From Planctomycetota bacterium (GTDB lineage Bacteria; Planctomycetota; UBA8742; UBA2392): a stretch of DNA of 64,000 nt. The notes beneath the pieces were generated by a model, which saw only the letters and a list, made by a program, of their open reading frames with translations, had not been told where the DNA came from and did no database searches. The position numbers were made by a program, and so were the translations under genes. This document shows, one piece after another, positions 31,455-41,050 of this stretch. The stretch is taken from the NCBI GenBank assembly GCA_020638675.1, contig JACKID010000001.1, positions 1,364,001-1,428,000 on the forward strand, written 5' to 3'. Position 1 is the first letter of the stretch, and each line of letters begins with the position of its first letter.

Positions 31455-34094
31455 CTACTTCTCGTCATCCTTCGGTGTCGGGTTCCACGGGTCGTCTTCG
31501 GGCAGACGCGGGCCCTTCTTCACGGGCTCGGCGCGGCCTTCTTCCATCCACGGGTCGTCGGCCGGGACGGGCTCGCCCTTGGCGTTCAGGTCGAGGGCTT
31601 CCTGCAGGACGGCCCCGGACAGCCAGCCGACGGTGCCGTCTGCGTACAGTACGACGTGACCGCCGAGCGTATCGGCATTCTGCTGGTAGGCGACGATGAA
31701 GCCGGTCTTCCAGTCGCCGAGCCATGTCGCCAAGTCGCCCTTGGCCAGAATGATCGAGCTGAAGCCTTCCTTCTCATTCTGCTCGATGAGCGCGGCGGCG
31801 TCCTTGTCGACCCATTCCGGCAGGTTGCCTTCGCTGTCGCGCACGACCTGGTCAAGCGTCGTCCAGCCGAGCTTGTCAAAGCCGCCCTTCCAGCGCGCAT
31901 CGAACGGCGTCTGCAACACGCCCTTGCGGATGTCCTTTGCCGCTAGCATGTCGTCGAGGCTCAGGGACTTGCCCGCGTCCACGCGGCGGCGCAGGGCATC
32001 GCCGAGGGTGCGCAGGTTGTCTTCTGAGTAGTTGTAGGCGTTGCGCTTGGCGCTGCCGCCGCCGAACGGCGACATCTCGCCGTCGAGGAACTGGCCGAAG
32101 TCGGGCAGTCCCGCAACGCGCAAGGCAAGCTCGACGCCGTCCTTGCCTTCCTTCAGGCGGATGGCGAGCGTCATGTCGGTCATGGCCGACATCGGATCTT
32201 TCTCAAGCGGCGGCTCGGCGTAGCGGTCGAGGCGCTTGGAGAGGTCTTCGGTGAGCACGTTGCTCATGCGCGACACGGCGCCGAAGTCGAACTCGATGAA
32301 CTTGCTGCCGTTCTTCACGAAGCTGTTCCCGCCGGTGACCGTGCGCGTGCCGGCGTCGGTCATGGCCTTCAGGGCCGCGATCAGCGGCTGCGTCGCGTCT
32401 TCATCGACGAGCCCGTTGCAAATCACAACGAGCAGCGCGTCGTCGGTGAATGCGTAGCCGTACGGGTGCGAGGGGCTGACATTGAAGCTGACGCCCTGGT
32501 AGCCGACTTCGGTGAAGTCGCGGAAGGCGCCTTCCGGGTCCTTTTCGCGCACCTTTGCCAGCAGCTCCTTGGCGCGGGCGACGTCCTTGATGTTGATCGC
32601 GATGCAGATGTCGGACGCGTCCATTAACGCGCCCATGCCGGAACGCCCGGTGGCGCGTGCGCGCTCGATGTCCGGGCGGGCAAACACGATGGCTTCACTG
32701 CCGAGTATGCCGAGGATCTCGTCGGTGCTGGTGCCGTATTCCTTCAGCATCTTCTCGAGCTCTTCGAGCGCCTTGTCGACCTGGCTCTGCGGCTCTTCGG
32801 GCTCGACAACGTCGTCGCCTTCATCGCCGCCTTCGCCGCCGCCCATGTCCTGCAGGGCCTTGAGCAGCTCGCCCGGCTTGAGCGACTTCATCTCGCCGCC
32901 GCCGCCCTCTTCGGGGGGCACCGAGCCGTCGTCCGGCGGCATGGGCGGCTCGCTCTTGCCGCGCATCCCGTTCTCGATCTCCCTGGCCCACTTCTCTACG
33001 TCATAGGCGAGATCCTTGAAGTTGTTGAAGGTGGTTTTGGGATCGCCGAGCTGGATGCCGCCGGTGATGATCGCGCCTTCGGGCACGTACTTCAGCAGCT
33101 TGAACTCGGCCGGCGCGATCGAGAGCTTCTCGAGCAGGCGGGTCGGGCGGCGGGTCTTGAACGACGCCGCGACGGTGATGCCGCGCGCCGCGTCTTCGTA
33201 GTCCATGTCGAAGACGACGTACTTGTACTCGCGGAACTGGAACCAGCCGTCGACCTCGTTGTAGATTTCCTCGGCGTCAACGCCGGCCTGCTCTTTGCTC
33301 GGCAGTATGCGCTCAATGGCGTTCTGGATTTCCCGCCCGATCACGAAGACCGAAAGGTCGTGCGGCTTGCGGGCCTTGCTCCATTCGCTGAACTCCTCGC
33401 GGCCGCTGAGCGAATCGCTGTAGTCGCCGCTGGAGAGACGGTCGACGGCTTCGCGGATGCTGGTTTCGAAGTTGCTGATCAGCAGCCCGGTCGGCGTGCT
33501 GGCGACGTAGTAGCGGTCAAAGCCGAACATCTTGTCGCCGAGCGCGTTGCGCGGCTCTTCCTTGTAGTCCGGGCTGTCTGGGGGCTCGTCGCCCTTGGGA
33601 GGCTGTTCGTCGCCGCCCTTCTTGGGCACACGGTACAGGTAGTACTTCACGCCCTTGTATTCGGGCGACTCTGCCAGGAACTCCTTCAGGAATTCCGGCT
33701 GCGGGTTAATGGTCTCGCCCTGCTTGGTTTTGAGCAGAAGCAGGTACTTGGGCCCGTCCAGCGTGACATCCAGCAGCCCGATCTCGACGCGCTCGACGCT
33801 TTCGTAGCTGCCGAAGACATAGTCGAAGATCTGGCGGTCTCGTGCCGCTTCTTCGCTTTCGGGGTCGTCCTTGTGGGCCTTGAGCATCGAGCTCTCGGCG
33901 AAGCTGCGCAGTTTCCAGCCACCCTTGTCGTCGCGCCCGAACAGGCGGTACAGGGTATCCGGGTGGTCGCTGACCATGTACGCGATGGTGCCGGTACGCG
34001 GGATCAGGTCGCCCGGGCCGGGCGCGTTCTGCGCGGCCAGCGCCGAGGCGCAAGCGGTCATGAGAAGCAAAGCAGCGAGTCGAATTCCGTACAT
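31455..34094 (-). CDS. Secreted DUF3352-like protein
   Basis: 879 residues with GGAGG five bases before the ATG. The signal sequence MYGIRLAALLLMTACASALA may be a lipoprotein signal (Cys15) or a classic one. The body resembles DUF3352-type extracytoplasmic proteins, with VEIGLLDVTLDGPKYLLLLK and repeated strand-helix units such as DDALLVVICNGLV. A Pro/Gly/Glu-rich linker lies near residues 390-445. Near the C-terminus GHVVLYADGTVGWLSG resembles the H-x-DG signature found at the end of many planctomycetal pseudopilin-like proteins. The next gene upstream encodes a diverged paralogue with a matching IGLLDVAVSGPKF. The function is unknown. Confidence 0.8.
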   Translation of the reverse strand: MYGIRLAALLLMTACASALAAQNAPGPGDLIPRTGTIAYMVSDHPDTLYRLFGRDDKGGWKLRSFAESSMLKAHKDDPESEEAARDRQIFDYVFGSYESVERVEIGLLDVTLDGPKYLLLLKTKQGETINPQPEFLKEFLAESPEYKGVKYYLYRVPKKGGDEQPPKGDEPPDSPDYKEEPRNALGDKMFGFDRYYVASTPTGLLISNFETSIREAVDRLSSGDYSDSLSGREEFSEWSKARKPHDLSVFVIGREIQNAIERILPSKEQAGVDAEEIYNEVDGWFQFREYKYVVFDMDYEDAARGITVAASFKTRRPTRLLEKLSIAPAEFKLLKYVPEGAIITGGIQLGDPKTTFNNFKDLAYDVEKWAREIENGMRGKSEPPMPPDDGSVPPEEGGGGEMKSLKPGELLKALQDMGGGEGGDEGDDVVEPEEPQSQVDKALEELEKMLKEYGTSTDEILGILGSEAIVFARPDIERARATGRSGMGALMDASDICIAINIKDVARAKELLAKVREKDPEGAFRDFTEVGYQGVSFNVSPSHPYGYAFTDDALLVVICNGLVDEDATQPLIAALKAMTDAGTRTVTGGNSFVKNGSKFIEFDFGAVSRMSNVLTEDLSKRLDRYAEPPLEKDPMSAMTDMTLAIRLKEGKDGVELALRVAGLPDFGQFLDGEMSPFGGGSAKRNAYNYSEDNLRTLGDALRRRVDAGKSLSLDDMLAAKDIRKGVLQTPFDARWKGGFDKLGWTTLDQVVRDSEGNLPEWVDKDAAALIEQNEKEGFSSIILAKGDLATWLGDWKTGFIVAYQQNADTLGGHVVLYADGTVGWLSGAVLQEALDLNAKGEPVPADDPWMEEGRAEPVKKGPRLPEDDPWNPTPKDDEK

Positions 34095-34131
34095 TCCTAC
34101 CTCCGTCGTGGCCCAACCTTCGTCAGTTTCT

Positions 34132-36597
34132 TTAGTCAGTTTCTTTGTCTTTGGCTTTCAGCACATCTTCGGTGCGGCGCATCAGTGTTGCCTGCTGGTC
34201 CTGCGTGCCTACGTCGATGTCGACGGTCGATTCATTGCCGTCGTCGTCGATGATCTCCACCGTCACTTTGCTTTCGTCCGGCCACTCTTCTTCATAGATG
34301 ACCTCGCGCGGGTCCTTTTCCTTGTACAGCGGATTTACAGGCTCGCGGTACCAGTCACCGTCGCGGGGCAGCGGCTCGCCCTTCTTGGCGAGTTCAATCG
34401 CCTTCTCGAGCTGCGCCGGGGTCATCTCGACTATGTGGGTGTTCCACAGCACGACCATGTAATCGCCGCGCAGCCCGGGTTTGCGCTGATAGGCGCACAC
34501 GATGGCCTGGCGGATGTCGACGTCATCGGGTACTTCGGCGAGCTTGTAATCGCGATCCGCGCCGCCTTCGTCGTCGGCGCCGTACGGGTCCACGCCCCAT
34601 TCCTTGCGCACCAGCACGCCGCTTTCCAGCAACTCGGAGATTTCCTTGGCCGGCTTGCCCTTGATGGCGACCTGCGCGCGCGCGGCGTCGCGCAGGCGCA
34701 CAAAGTCATCGCGCACCTGGCGGTTGCGTTCCACGTCGCGGTAGTGCAGGGCCATGCTGCGCATGCGGGTGCGGTCGGGCCAGCCGGCGGCGGCGAGGCG
34801 GACGTTTACGCCGCTGTTGTTGCTGCGAGCGCTGCCGACGACGATCGTGTCCTTGAAGAAATCGGACAGGAACGGGACCGGGTCGTCGTCTTTCTCGGTG
34901 TCGTCGCGGTCGAAGTCGGCCTTCTCTTCTTCGCCCCAGTCGAACAGGAACGCGCGCGACGTGAAGGACCCGATGCTGCGCAACACCGCGCCGACGTTCA
35001 CGTAGACGTGTGCGCTGCCTTGCTCCCAGAGCAGCTGGCGGGCGGCGGTCCAGCTCGGCATCGAGACGAGGTTGGACTTGGCGCCCTGCGCGCTGACGAC
35101 CGCCTTGACGCCGGGCAGATCGCCGATCACAAACGCACTGAGCTCTTTGCCATCTACGAACGCAAAGGCCATCTGGCCGGATTCGTCGTGGTGGATCTCG
35201 ACGCCGTCGATGCAGGTGACGGGCGCCAGCTCGCCTTCGGGATCGGCAAAGCCTTCGCCCATCCGCGAGCCGATCAGGCGCTTGTAGAAGAAGTCTTCCG
35301 CGGCCTTGCGGTCTTTCACGCCTAGGATGAACGCGAAGTTGGTGGGATTGAAGTCGGTAATGTCTTCCGTCGCGCGCGGGATGACCACGACGGCCTGGCC
35401 GCCGCCCAGGTGCCCCAGCGTTTCGGGCAGGCTGGCCTTCTTGTCAGATAGTTCCTTCTCGGCGTCGAGCCAGCGCTGCGCGAGTTCCGTCTGGCCTGCC
35501 GCCTTGCAACGCTCGATGAAGAAAGACTTCACGCGCTCGTACATCCCGCCGACGTCGTCGACGCAGTCCGTAAGCGCGAGCATGGAATTCGCCGGGATGA
35601 ACTCGGTCAGGGGCATCGGCTTGGGGTCGATGCGCACGGTGTTGAACCAGCCGGGCGCGTTGTGGAACACCAGGTTGGCATCCATGCGCAGCGTGAGCGC
35701 CTTTTCATCCAGCCAGAAGCCGGCGGCGAAACTCTTGAACTGCTCGTACTGCATCAGCCCGACGAAGAACTGCACCTGTTCAGGGGAGACTCCGAACTGC
35801 CAGGTCAGCATCTCAAACATGCCGGCCGAGCTGCCCTTGTCGCCGGTCAGGCGCTCCATGGTGTTGATCACGGACTGGATGTTGACGAAGAACAGGCCCT
35901 GCGGCTTGTCGAAGTCGGCGACGGCTTCCTTGTAGCGGGCGTTGCCGAGAAGCGTGTCGATCGGGTCGTCCGGGAACGACAGGTAATCGACGGCGTCTTT
36001 CACCGCGTTGTCGCTGGTGGCGATGATCAGGTATTCGTTGTTCAGGATGCTGACCCAATAGGCCTGGTTGCTCATCCAGCCGCCGAACGGGTTCATGTCC
36101 ATGCTGAAGTCGTCGCGCGGGGCCGAGGCGGGCAGCGGCAGCTCAATCTCGTAGACCAGGTTGCCGTAGTAGTCCTCGACGCCCGGCACCGTGCTGGCGC
36201 CTTCGGCCTGTGCCTGCTTGAGCGCGCGGGCGAGTGCGCCCAGGTGCTGGTGGCGGATTACGATTTCGAACTTGGGGCCGCTGACGGCCACGTCGAGCAG
36301 CCCGATGGCGCTGACGCGAACGCCGCGCGCGAGGGCGGAGACTTCTTCGTCACTGAGCTTCAGCTCAAGGCGGTCGCGGGCGATCTCGCCAAGGTCCGGC
36401 AGGTCGAGGTCGGATTCCAGCCCCGCGAAAATCTCTTCGGGGTTCAGTGCGTCAAAGTAATCATTGGTGTCAGCGCGCAGGTACACCATGGTGGTGCTGG
36501 GGAAAGCCACAGCGAGATCGACCTGCTTCTTCTCTTCTTGCGCGAACGCAAGCGGCGCGGCCGTGAGCAGGGCGAGCAGGAGAATTGCAGTGCGCAT
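34132..36597 (-). CDS. Secreted DUF3352-like protein, paralogue of the previous gene
   Basis: 821 residues from the ATG at 36597, with GGGAGG four bases upstream; the longer frame to 36663 has no signal peptide at its start. The signal peptide MRTAILLLALLTAAPLAFAQ is followed by DLAVAFPSTTMVYLRADTN and AIGLLDVAVSGPKFEIVI, matching the paralogue at 31455. The middle contains ITDFNPTNFAFILGV, also in that family style. Near the C-terminus the H-x-DG-like region is degenerate (YMVVLWNTHIVEM), followed by AIELAKKGEPLP, which corresponds to LNAKGEPVP in the paralogue. The two genes are 37 bp apart and probably co-transcribed. The function is unknown. Confidence 0.82.
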   Translation of the reverse strand: MRTAILLLALLTAAPLAFAQEEKKQVDLAVAFPSTTMVYLRADTNDYFDALNPEEIFAGLESDLDLPDLGEIARDRLELKLSDEEVSALARGVRVSAIGLLDVAVSGPKFEIVIRHQHLGALARALKQAQAEGASTVPGVEDYYGNLVYEIELPLPASAPRDDFSMDMNPFGGWMSNQAYWVSILNNEYLIIATSDNAVKDAVDYLSFPDDPIDTLLGNARYKEAVADFDKPQGLFFVNIQSVINTMERLTGDKGSSAGMFEMLTWQFGVSPEQVQFFVGLMQYEQFKSFAAGFWLDEKALTLRMDANLVFHNAPGWFNTVRIDPKPMPLTEFIPANSMLALTDCVDDVGGMYERVKSFFIERCKAAGQTELAQRWLDAEKELSDKKASLPETLGHLGGGQAVVVIPRATEDITDFNPTNFAFILGVKDRKAAEDFFYKRLIGSRMGEGFADPEGELAPVTCIDGVEIHHDESGQMAFAFVDGKELSAFVIGDLPGVKAVVSAQGAKSNLVSMPSWTAARQLLWEQGSAHVYVNVGAVLRSIGSFTSRAFLFDWGEEEKADFDRDDTEKDDDPVPFLSDFFKDTIVVGSARSNNSGVNVRLAAAGWPDRTRMRSMALHYRDVERNRQVRDDFVRLRDAARAQVAIKGKPAKEISELLESGVLVRKEWGVDPYGADDEGGADRDYKLAEVPDDVDIRQAIVCAYQRKPGLRGDYMVVLWNTHIVEMTPAQLEKAIELAKKGEPLPRDGDWYREPVNPLYKEKDPREVIYEEEWPDESKVTVEIIDDDGNESTVDIDVGTQDQQATLMRRTEDVLKAKDKETD

Positions 36598-36843
36598 GTA
36601 ACCTCCCAACGGGCCAATTCCGGGCGAGCCATTGTAGTCCACTTCGGCTCTGAAAGCTAACAAGCCTTCATACGTGTAAGTAGCGTAGTTTTGGCGGTAT
36701 CACGAGGTTTTCGCGCGCAGGCGCAGAGCGCCGCTCGGTGTCGGCGGGCGGCCCGTACATCCCGTTGGGTGCGCGAGAATTCGCGCGCGAGGCAGGCATG
36801 TTGCGTGCGGGTTGGTCGGGGCTCTCTGCGGCTCCGCGCGAGA

Positions 36844-37527
36844 CTAGCGTTTCAGTGACGTTGCAATGGTTGCAACAAGCGCCCGGCGAACGTCGGCCCA
36901 CCGGCCTGGCGGCTTGGCGGCGAAGGACTGGTTCAGCTCGATCTCGAAGCCTGCGTAGCGTGGGCCGATTTCGCGCCGCAGCCACGTGGTTACGCCGTCG
37001 CTGATGCCCTTGTAGGGGTAGTTGCGGCGGATGCGCATGCCGGGCAGGGCCGCGGCCAGTGCAGCATGCCACGCGTCAGCCGTGGCCTTCTCCAGCTTGC
37101 GCCGAGGGTCATACAGCAGCCCGATTTCTGCGTTGCGCACTTCGCCGCGCAGCTCAGGCGTGAAGCTGTGGCAGGAGACGTGCAGCAGGCGGCCGCGTCC
37201 GGCCAGTTCACGCGCATCGGCCAGCACATCGGCGCGCCACTGCCGGTGGGTCGCCAGTAACTCGGACCGTGCGGCTTCTGGTGTAAACTCCGAGCAGGCG
37301 GCTTCTGAGGAGGCGCGCCGGTTCAGGTCGATCAACAGGCGGGTGAAGCTGCCCTCGTGTAGAGGCGCGCCGAACTGCTTCGCCAGCTCCTGCGCGAGCA
37401 CGCTGGCGCCCGGATCCCAGGCGCGGTGCGTCTTCAGCAGTTTGCGGGCGCGAAATGCATAACCGGCCGTCGCATTGCTGGCGTGCTCGCACGTGATCAG
37501 CAGGGCGTCAAACCGTGGCGGGGTCAA
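36844..37527 (-). CDS. N-formylglutamate amidohydrolase family protein
   Basis: 227 residues from the TTG at 37527, with GAGGGGGA upstream; this overlaps the previous stop by 20 bp. Family motifs include LLITCEHASN at the N-terminus, with the usual Glu and His of the metal site, then HRAWDPGA, FTRLLIDLNRR, VSCHSFTPE and NYPYKGISDGVTTWLR. Family members hydrolyse N-formylglutamate or related amides with a metal ion. It is the last gene of a four-gene operon with a GCS2-type ligase, an RLAN-RimK ligase and a C39-like peptidase. Here it may remove or trim the product of those ligases instead of serving histidine breakdown. No hut genes are visible nearby. Confidence 0.87.
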   Translation of the reverse strand: MTPPRFDALLITCEHASNATAGYAFRARKLLKTHRAWDPGASVLAQELAKQFGAPLHEGSFTRLLIDLNRRASSEAACSEFTPEAARSELLATHRQWRADVLADARELAGRGRLLHVSCHSFTPELRGEVRNAEIGLLYDPRRKLEKATADAWHAALAAALPGMRIRRNYPYKGISDGVTTWLRREIGPRYAGFEIELNQSFAAKPPGRWADVRRALVATIATSLKR

Positions 37528-38749
37528 ACAGTTCCCCCTCGCGCAGGCAGCGGGCGAGCTCGTGGTAGATCGCCACGAGACGCTCACGTTTCGGCTGCTT
37601 CCCGGCAGCGGCACGGATGCGCGTCGCGAGCGTGCCCTGGCCGCGGATGTGCCCCAGCGCGTGCCGCCATTGCTTCCGCGCCTTGCCGCCGGCCGGCATG
37701 GTGGCGTCGATCAAACTGTCCCAGACTTCGCCGACGGTCGCCTTCTCGGCCTCCACGCCGAGGCCCGCCAGGTAGTCGCGATCGGCGATGACTGTGTCTT
37801 CGCCGGTTACGCAGGCGCGCTGGAAGATCTCGGAAAGCGGCTCGACGCCTACGATCTTGAGCTGTTCAAGCGGCATCCAGCGCGCGTCGGAAATAGCCTG
37901 CAACGCGGCCTTGATGGCTGCGGCGATGGCGATGTCCGCTTGCGGGCATTCCTGGATGTCGAGCACGCGAATCTCGATCGCCATGCGGTCGAAGCGCGCG
38001 ATCGCACCGCGGGCGTTGGCGTACTCGCCCTCGAGGTTGCCCTCGGGGTCGAAGGGTGCGGTCTCGGCCCAGATCTTGTGCAGGATCTCGCGGTAGTAGT
38101 CTTCCTTCGTGTACCAGTTTTCGGGGATCACCTTGCCGGTCGCGATCGGGATGCGCGCGCTGTTCTGGGCATACTGCACCAGCCTGTAATCAAGCGCGGG
38201 TGCCAGCTTGCCGTCGGCCACGGGCGTGCTCGCGGCGAGCCCAGGAAGTATCGGCAGCAGATAGCGAATCGCCGCGTGCAGACGCGCGAACTCGGCGTCG
38301 TCGGCAAAGGGCAGGTTGATGTGCGTGGACTGTAGGTTCGACCAGCCGTGGCCGCGGCAGTCGAAGATGCGGTTGTAGGTCTCGTAGACCGCGTTGTATT
38401 CGTGCGGCCAGATCTTCGTCTCGGTCATCGGGTCGAAGAACGGGTGCATGCCGGTCGGCAGCAGGCAGGCGTCCCAGGCGGCGAGGCGCTCGTTGGCGTC
38501 GCGCACCTGCTGCTGGAACAGCTCGGGCAGCGGCTCCAGGCTCGGCGCGGGGCCGTTGGTCTTGAACTCCACCACGTGCAGCACCAGCTCATTGGACCAG
38601 GCCGCGTCGCCATTCTCGTAGTCCGCGACGTAGTCGCCGGTGATCGACTTGATCAGCTCATCGGCGATGGGGCGCACGGCGAGCGTCTTGCGGTCAACGA
38701 TCATGTACTCCAGCTCAATGCCGAAGCCTTCCCACAGGTGAAGGGTCAT
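37508..38749 (-). CDS. GCS2-type carboxylate-amine ligase (glutamate-cysteine ligase family)
   Basis: 413 residues from the ATG at 38749, with GGAGG six bases upstream; extension to 38905 would run through an intergenic palindrome. The start GIELEYMIVD is the typical opening of the family. Further motifs are VVEFKTNGPA, LPTGMHPFFDP, STHINLPF, RIPIATGKVIPENW and MAIEIRVLDIQECPQADIA. GCS2 proteins use ATP to join the gamma-carboxyl of glutamate or a similar acid to an amine; EgtA and YbdK are relatives. In this operon with RLAN-RimK and a C39-like peptidase, the substrate is more likely a peptide-like metabolite than cysteine. It overlaps the downstream amidohydrolase gene. Confidence 0.9.
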   Translation of the reverse strand: MTLHLWEGFGIELEYMIVDRKTLAVRPIADELIKSITGDYVADYENGDAAWSNELVLHVVEFKTNGPAPSLEPLPELFQQQVRDANERLAAWDACLLPTGMHPFFDPMTETKIWPHEYNAVYETYNRIFDCRGHGWSNLQSTHINLPFADDAEFARLHAAIRYLLPILPGLAASTPVADGKLAPALDYRLVQYAQNSARIPIATGKVIPENWYTKEDYYREILHKIWAETAPFDPEGNLEGEYANARGAIARFDRMAIEIRVLDIQECPQADIAIAAAIKAALQAISDARWMPLEQLKIVGVEPLSEIFQRACVTGEDTVIADRDYLAGLGVEAEKATVGEVWDSLIDATMPAGGKARKQWRHALGHIRGQGTLATRIRAAAGKQPKRERLVAIYHELARCLREGELFDPATV

Positions 38750-38770
38750 AGGCGGCCTCCGGCCGTCCTG

Positions 38771-38872
38771 ATTTCGGATTTTGGATTTCGGATTTTGGAT
38801 TGAACGGCAACAGCTGCACTTTTGGTCGCGCGCTTGCGGTTGAATCCAAAATCCAAAATCCCGAATCCAAAA
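38771..38872. repeat. AT-rich imperfect palindrome between amidoligase genes
   Basis: Left arm (38771-38801) is built from ATTTTGGATT and ATTTCGGATT units, and right arm (38843-38872) from AATCCAAAATCC units, so the two arms are near inverted repeats. It splits the two ligase genes of one operon and could form a large RNA hairpin. The unit structure resembles small dispersed repeats. Confidence 0.7.
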
Positions 38873-38873
38873 C

Positions 38874-40340
38874 TCACAGCTTGGCTCCGCTGCGCCTGGC
38901 TTCAATACGCTGCAGGAATACCTGCGCGATGGTCTGCCACAACTTGTCCTTCAAGAGTGCGTCCTCGTAGCCGGCGTCGAGGTTGGGATTGTCGTTCACT
39001 TCGATCACGTAGGGCTTGCCGTCCACTTCCTTGAGGTCCACGCCGTACAGCCCGTTGCCGATCAGCCGCGAGGACTTCACGGCCGCTTCCACCACGCGCG
39101 GCGGCGCGTCCTCGATCGCGAGCGTATCCACCTTGCCGAAGCGAGAGTTCTCGCCCTCGTGCTTGGCGATCTGCCAGTGCTTCTTGGCCATGTGGTAGCG
39201 GCAGGCATAGAGAGGCTTGCCGTCGAGCACGCCGATGCGCCAGTCGTATTCGGTGGGCATCCACTCCTGCGCGAGCACGAGGTCGGAGTCCTCAAGCATT
39301 CCCTCGATCGCGTTGCGCAGGTCGTCCACGTCGGCGGCTTTCATCACGCCCTGGCTGAACGCGCCGTCCGGGCGCTTCAACACGCACGGCAGCCCGAGGT
39401 GAACGATCACGTCGTCAAGGTTGTCCTTGTGCGCGATCACCGTACGCGGCGCGGAAATGCCGGCGTGTTCCAGCAACTCGGCGAGATACACCTTGTTGGT
39501 GCAGCGCAGGATGCTGAGCGGGTCGTCCATCACCACCAGCCCGAGGTTCGCGGCGCGACGTGAGAAACGGTACGTGTAGTGGTTCACGGCCGTCGTCTCA
39601 CGGATGAACAGCGCATCAAACTCGGCCAGGCGCCCGTAGTCCGATTTGTCGATTACCTCGGTGTTGATGCCAAGGTCCCACGCGGCGTCGGAGAAGCGCT
39701 TGATCGCGCGTTCGTTGGATGGCGAATGCGCTTCCTCGGGATTGAACAGCACGGCCATGTCGTACTTGGCGTGTTTGCGCTTGGCGCCGGGGCGGCGTTT
39801 GCGCGACAGGTACTCAACCGCGCACTCCTGCGCGAACGGCTTGTGTGTGTCCGGCACCTCGGAGTACGGAATCGTCCCGATGTTCGTCAGCGACCACCAC
39901 TCGTTCTCGCGCACAAAGTTCGCCCGCAGAAACGGCGCCGGAAACAGATTGAACAGCAGCAGCGCCAGGCGCTTGTAGCGCGCGGCCATGTTGCGCCCGA
40001 AGTAGATGCTCAGCGTAAACTCGTCGCCCTTCAGCGGCTTTAGCACGCGCTGGATTTCTTCGTCGATGTCCTGCGCGTCGGCCCGCGGCATGGAAAGGCT
40101 GCGCAGGTTCATGATGGTGTTGATGTCAGGCATAGGCCGGTGCCCGCGCGCTTCCGCCAGCAGCGAGACGTAATAGCCCATCGACTGGTAGGAGTAGTGG
40201 CGGCACAGGTTGAAGACCTTGACGCCTTCCAGATCGCTGTAGCGCCCGTCCGTGAGGTAGGTCTTGGCCGCGACGATTTCCACGTCCGGGATGTTCAGCG
40301 GCCACTTGGCAGGGTTGTTGACGACGATCAGCGTGCTCAT
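38874..40340 (-). CDS. RLAN-domain RimK-type ATP-grasp ligase
   Basis: 488 residues. Residues about 1-150 are the RLAN domain, with VFNLCRHYSYQSMGYYVSLLAEARGH split over the domain start and LSIYFGRNM further on. After a linker, the ATP-grasp part (about 285-480) shows NKVYLAELLEHAGISAPRT, LPCVLKRPDGAFSQGV, LAQEWMPTEYDWRIGV and the metal-binding end KPYVIEVNDNPNLD. RimK-type ligases add glutamate or other amino acids to peptides or proteins. The RLAN variant is known from operons with a C39-like peptidase and GCS2 ligase, predicted to make or modify peptides. It overlaps the C39-like gene upstream by 4 bp. Confidence 0.9.
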   Translation of the reverse strand: MSTLIVVNNPAKWPLNIPDVEIVAAKTYLTDGRYSDLEGVKVFNLCRHYSYQSMGYYVSLLAEARGHRPMPDINTIMNLRSLSMPRADAQDIDEEIQRVLKPLKGDEFTLSIYFGRNMAARYKRLALLLFNLFPAPFLRANFVRENEWWSLTNIGTIPYSEVPDTHKPFAQECAVEYLSRKRRPGAKRKHAKYDMAVLFNPEEAHSPSNERAIKRFSDAAWDLGINTEVIDKSDYGRLAEFDALFIRETTAVNHYTYRFSRRAANLGLVVMDDPLSILRCTNKVYLAELLEHAGISAPRTVIAHKDNLDDVIVHLGLPCVLKRPDGAFSQGVMKAADVDDLRNAIEGMLEDSDLVLAQEWMPTEYDWRIGVLDGKPLYACRYHMAKKHWQIAKHEGENSRFGKVDTLAIEDAPPRVVEAAVKSSRLIGNGLYGVDLKEVDGKPYVIEVNDNPNLDAGYEDALLKDKLWQTIAQVFLQRIEARRSGAKL

Positions 40341-41050
40341 TGTGCCTTCTTCGGCTGGATTACCAGCAGGTTCGCGTCATAGGTCACGATGCCCAGCAGG
40401 ATGGCTGCGATCAATCGGTCCACGTCCACGGCGTATTGCTGGTCTTCGCCGGTGATCGGGTTCTGACGCCACGGGTCGGCAATCTGTACCGAACGGCCTT
40501 GCGGGCTGTAGCCGACGATCACGACGAAGTGCCCGGACGGCGTGCCGCGGATGTCGTCATAGTCGTCGCCCGGCCCGTACTCGCGCGCCGTGCCGTAGAG
40601 GTACGTCGCGCTCAGCCCGGTCAGCAGCGGCGTGCCCTTCTTGAGGTGGCGGCGCACAAGGTTTGGCGACAGGTTCTCGTACTTCAGTTTCCCGCCCTGG
40701 TCGAGGTATTCGACGTAGGCGCGCGTCGCGGCCGTGAGGCGCGGGTCATCCTTGAACGTCGCCTGGCGCAGCAGCTTGTTCTGGATGTTCGTGCCGCGCT
40801 TGTCGAACCACGTGGGGTCGAAGAGCTGCAGGTTGTAGGTGTAGAGCGTGACGTCGAAGCCGCGGCGCAGTGCGTCGAGCCCGAGCAGCACGCCGAGCGT
40901 GCCGCCGCTGGCGAGGTGCTCGACCTCGTCGATCAGTGAGGGCAGCTCGATGTCGAGCCCGTAATAGCCATACACCGCGTGCAGGCAGGTGACGCCGCAG
41001 GTCTGGTCATCCGGTTGCGGGAGAATCTCAAGCTCAATGGTGCGGGACAT
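40337..41050 (-). CDS. C39-like papain-fold cysteine peptidase
   Basis: 237 residues. The catalytic Cys18 lies in PQPDDQTCGVTCLHA, the His in GTPSGHFVVIVGY and the Asp in QIADPW, the usual order for Peptidase_C39_2 proteins. There is no signal peptide, so it acts in the cytoplasm. The ATG at 41050 is followed at the other end by a 4-bp overlap with the RLAN-RimK gene, so it opens a four-gene operon. In such operons the peptidase has been proposed to process the product or target of the ligases. The carbonic anhydrase gene is divergent, 144 bp away. Confidence 0.88.
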   Translation of the reverse strand: MSRTIELEILPQPDDQTCGVTCLHAVYGYYGLDIELPSLIDEVEHLASGGTLGVLLGLDALRRGFDVTLYTYNLQLFDPTWFDKRGTNIQNKLLRQATFKDDPRLTAATRAYVEYLDQGGKLKYENLSPNLVRRHLKKGTPLLTGLSATYLYGTAREYGPGDDYDDIRGTPSGHFVVIVGYSPQGRSVQIADPWRQNPITGEDQQYAVDVDRLIAAILLGIVTYDANLLVIQPKKAQ

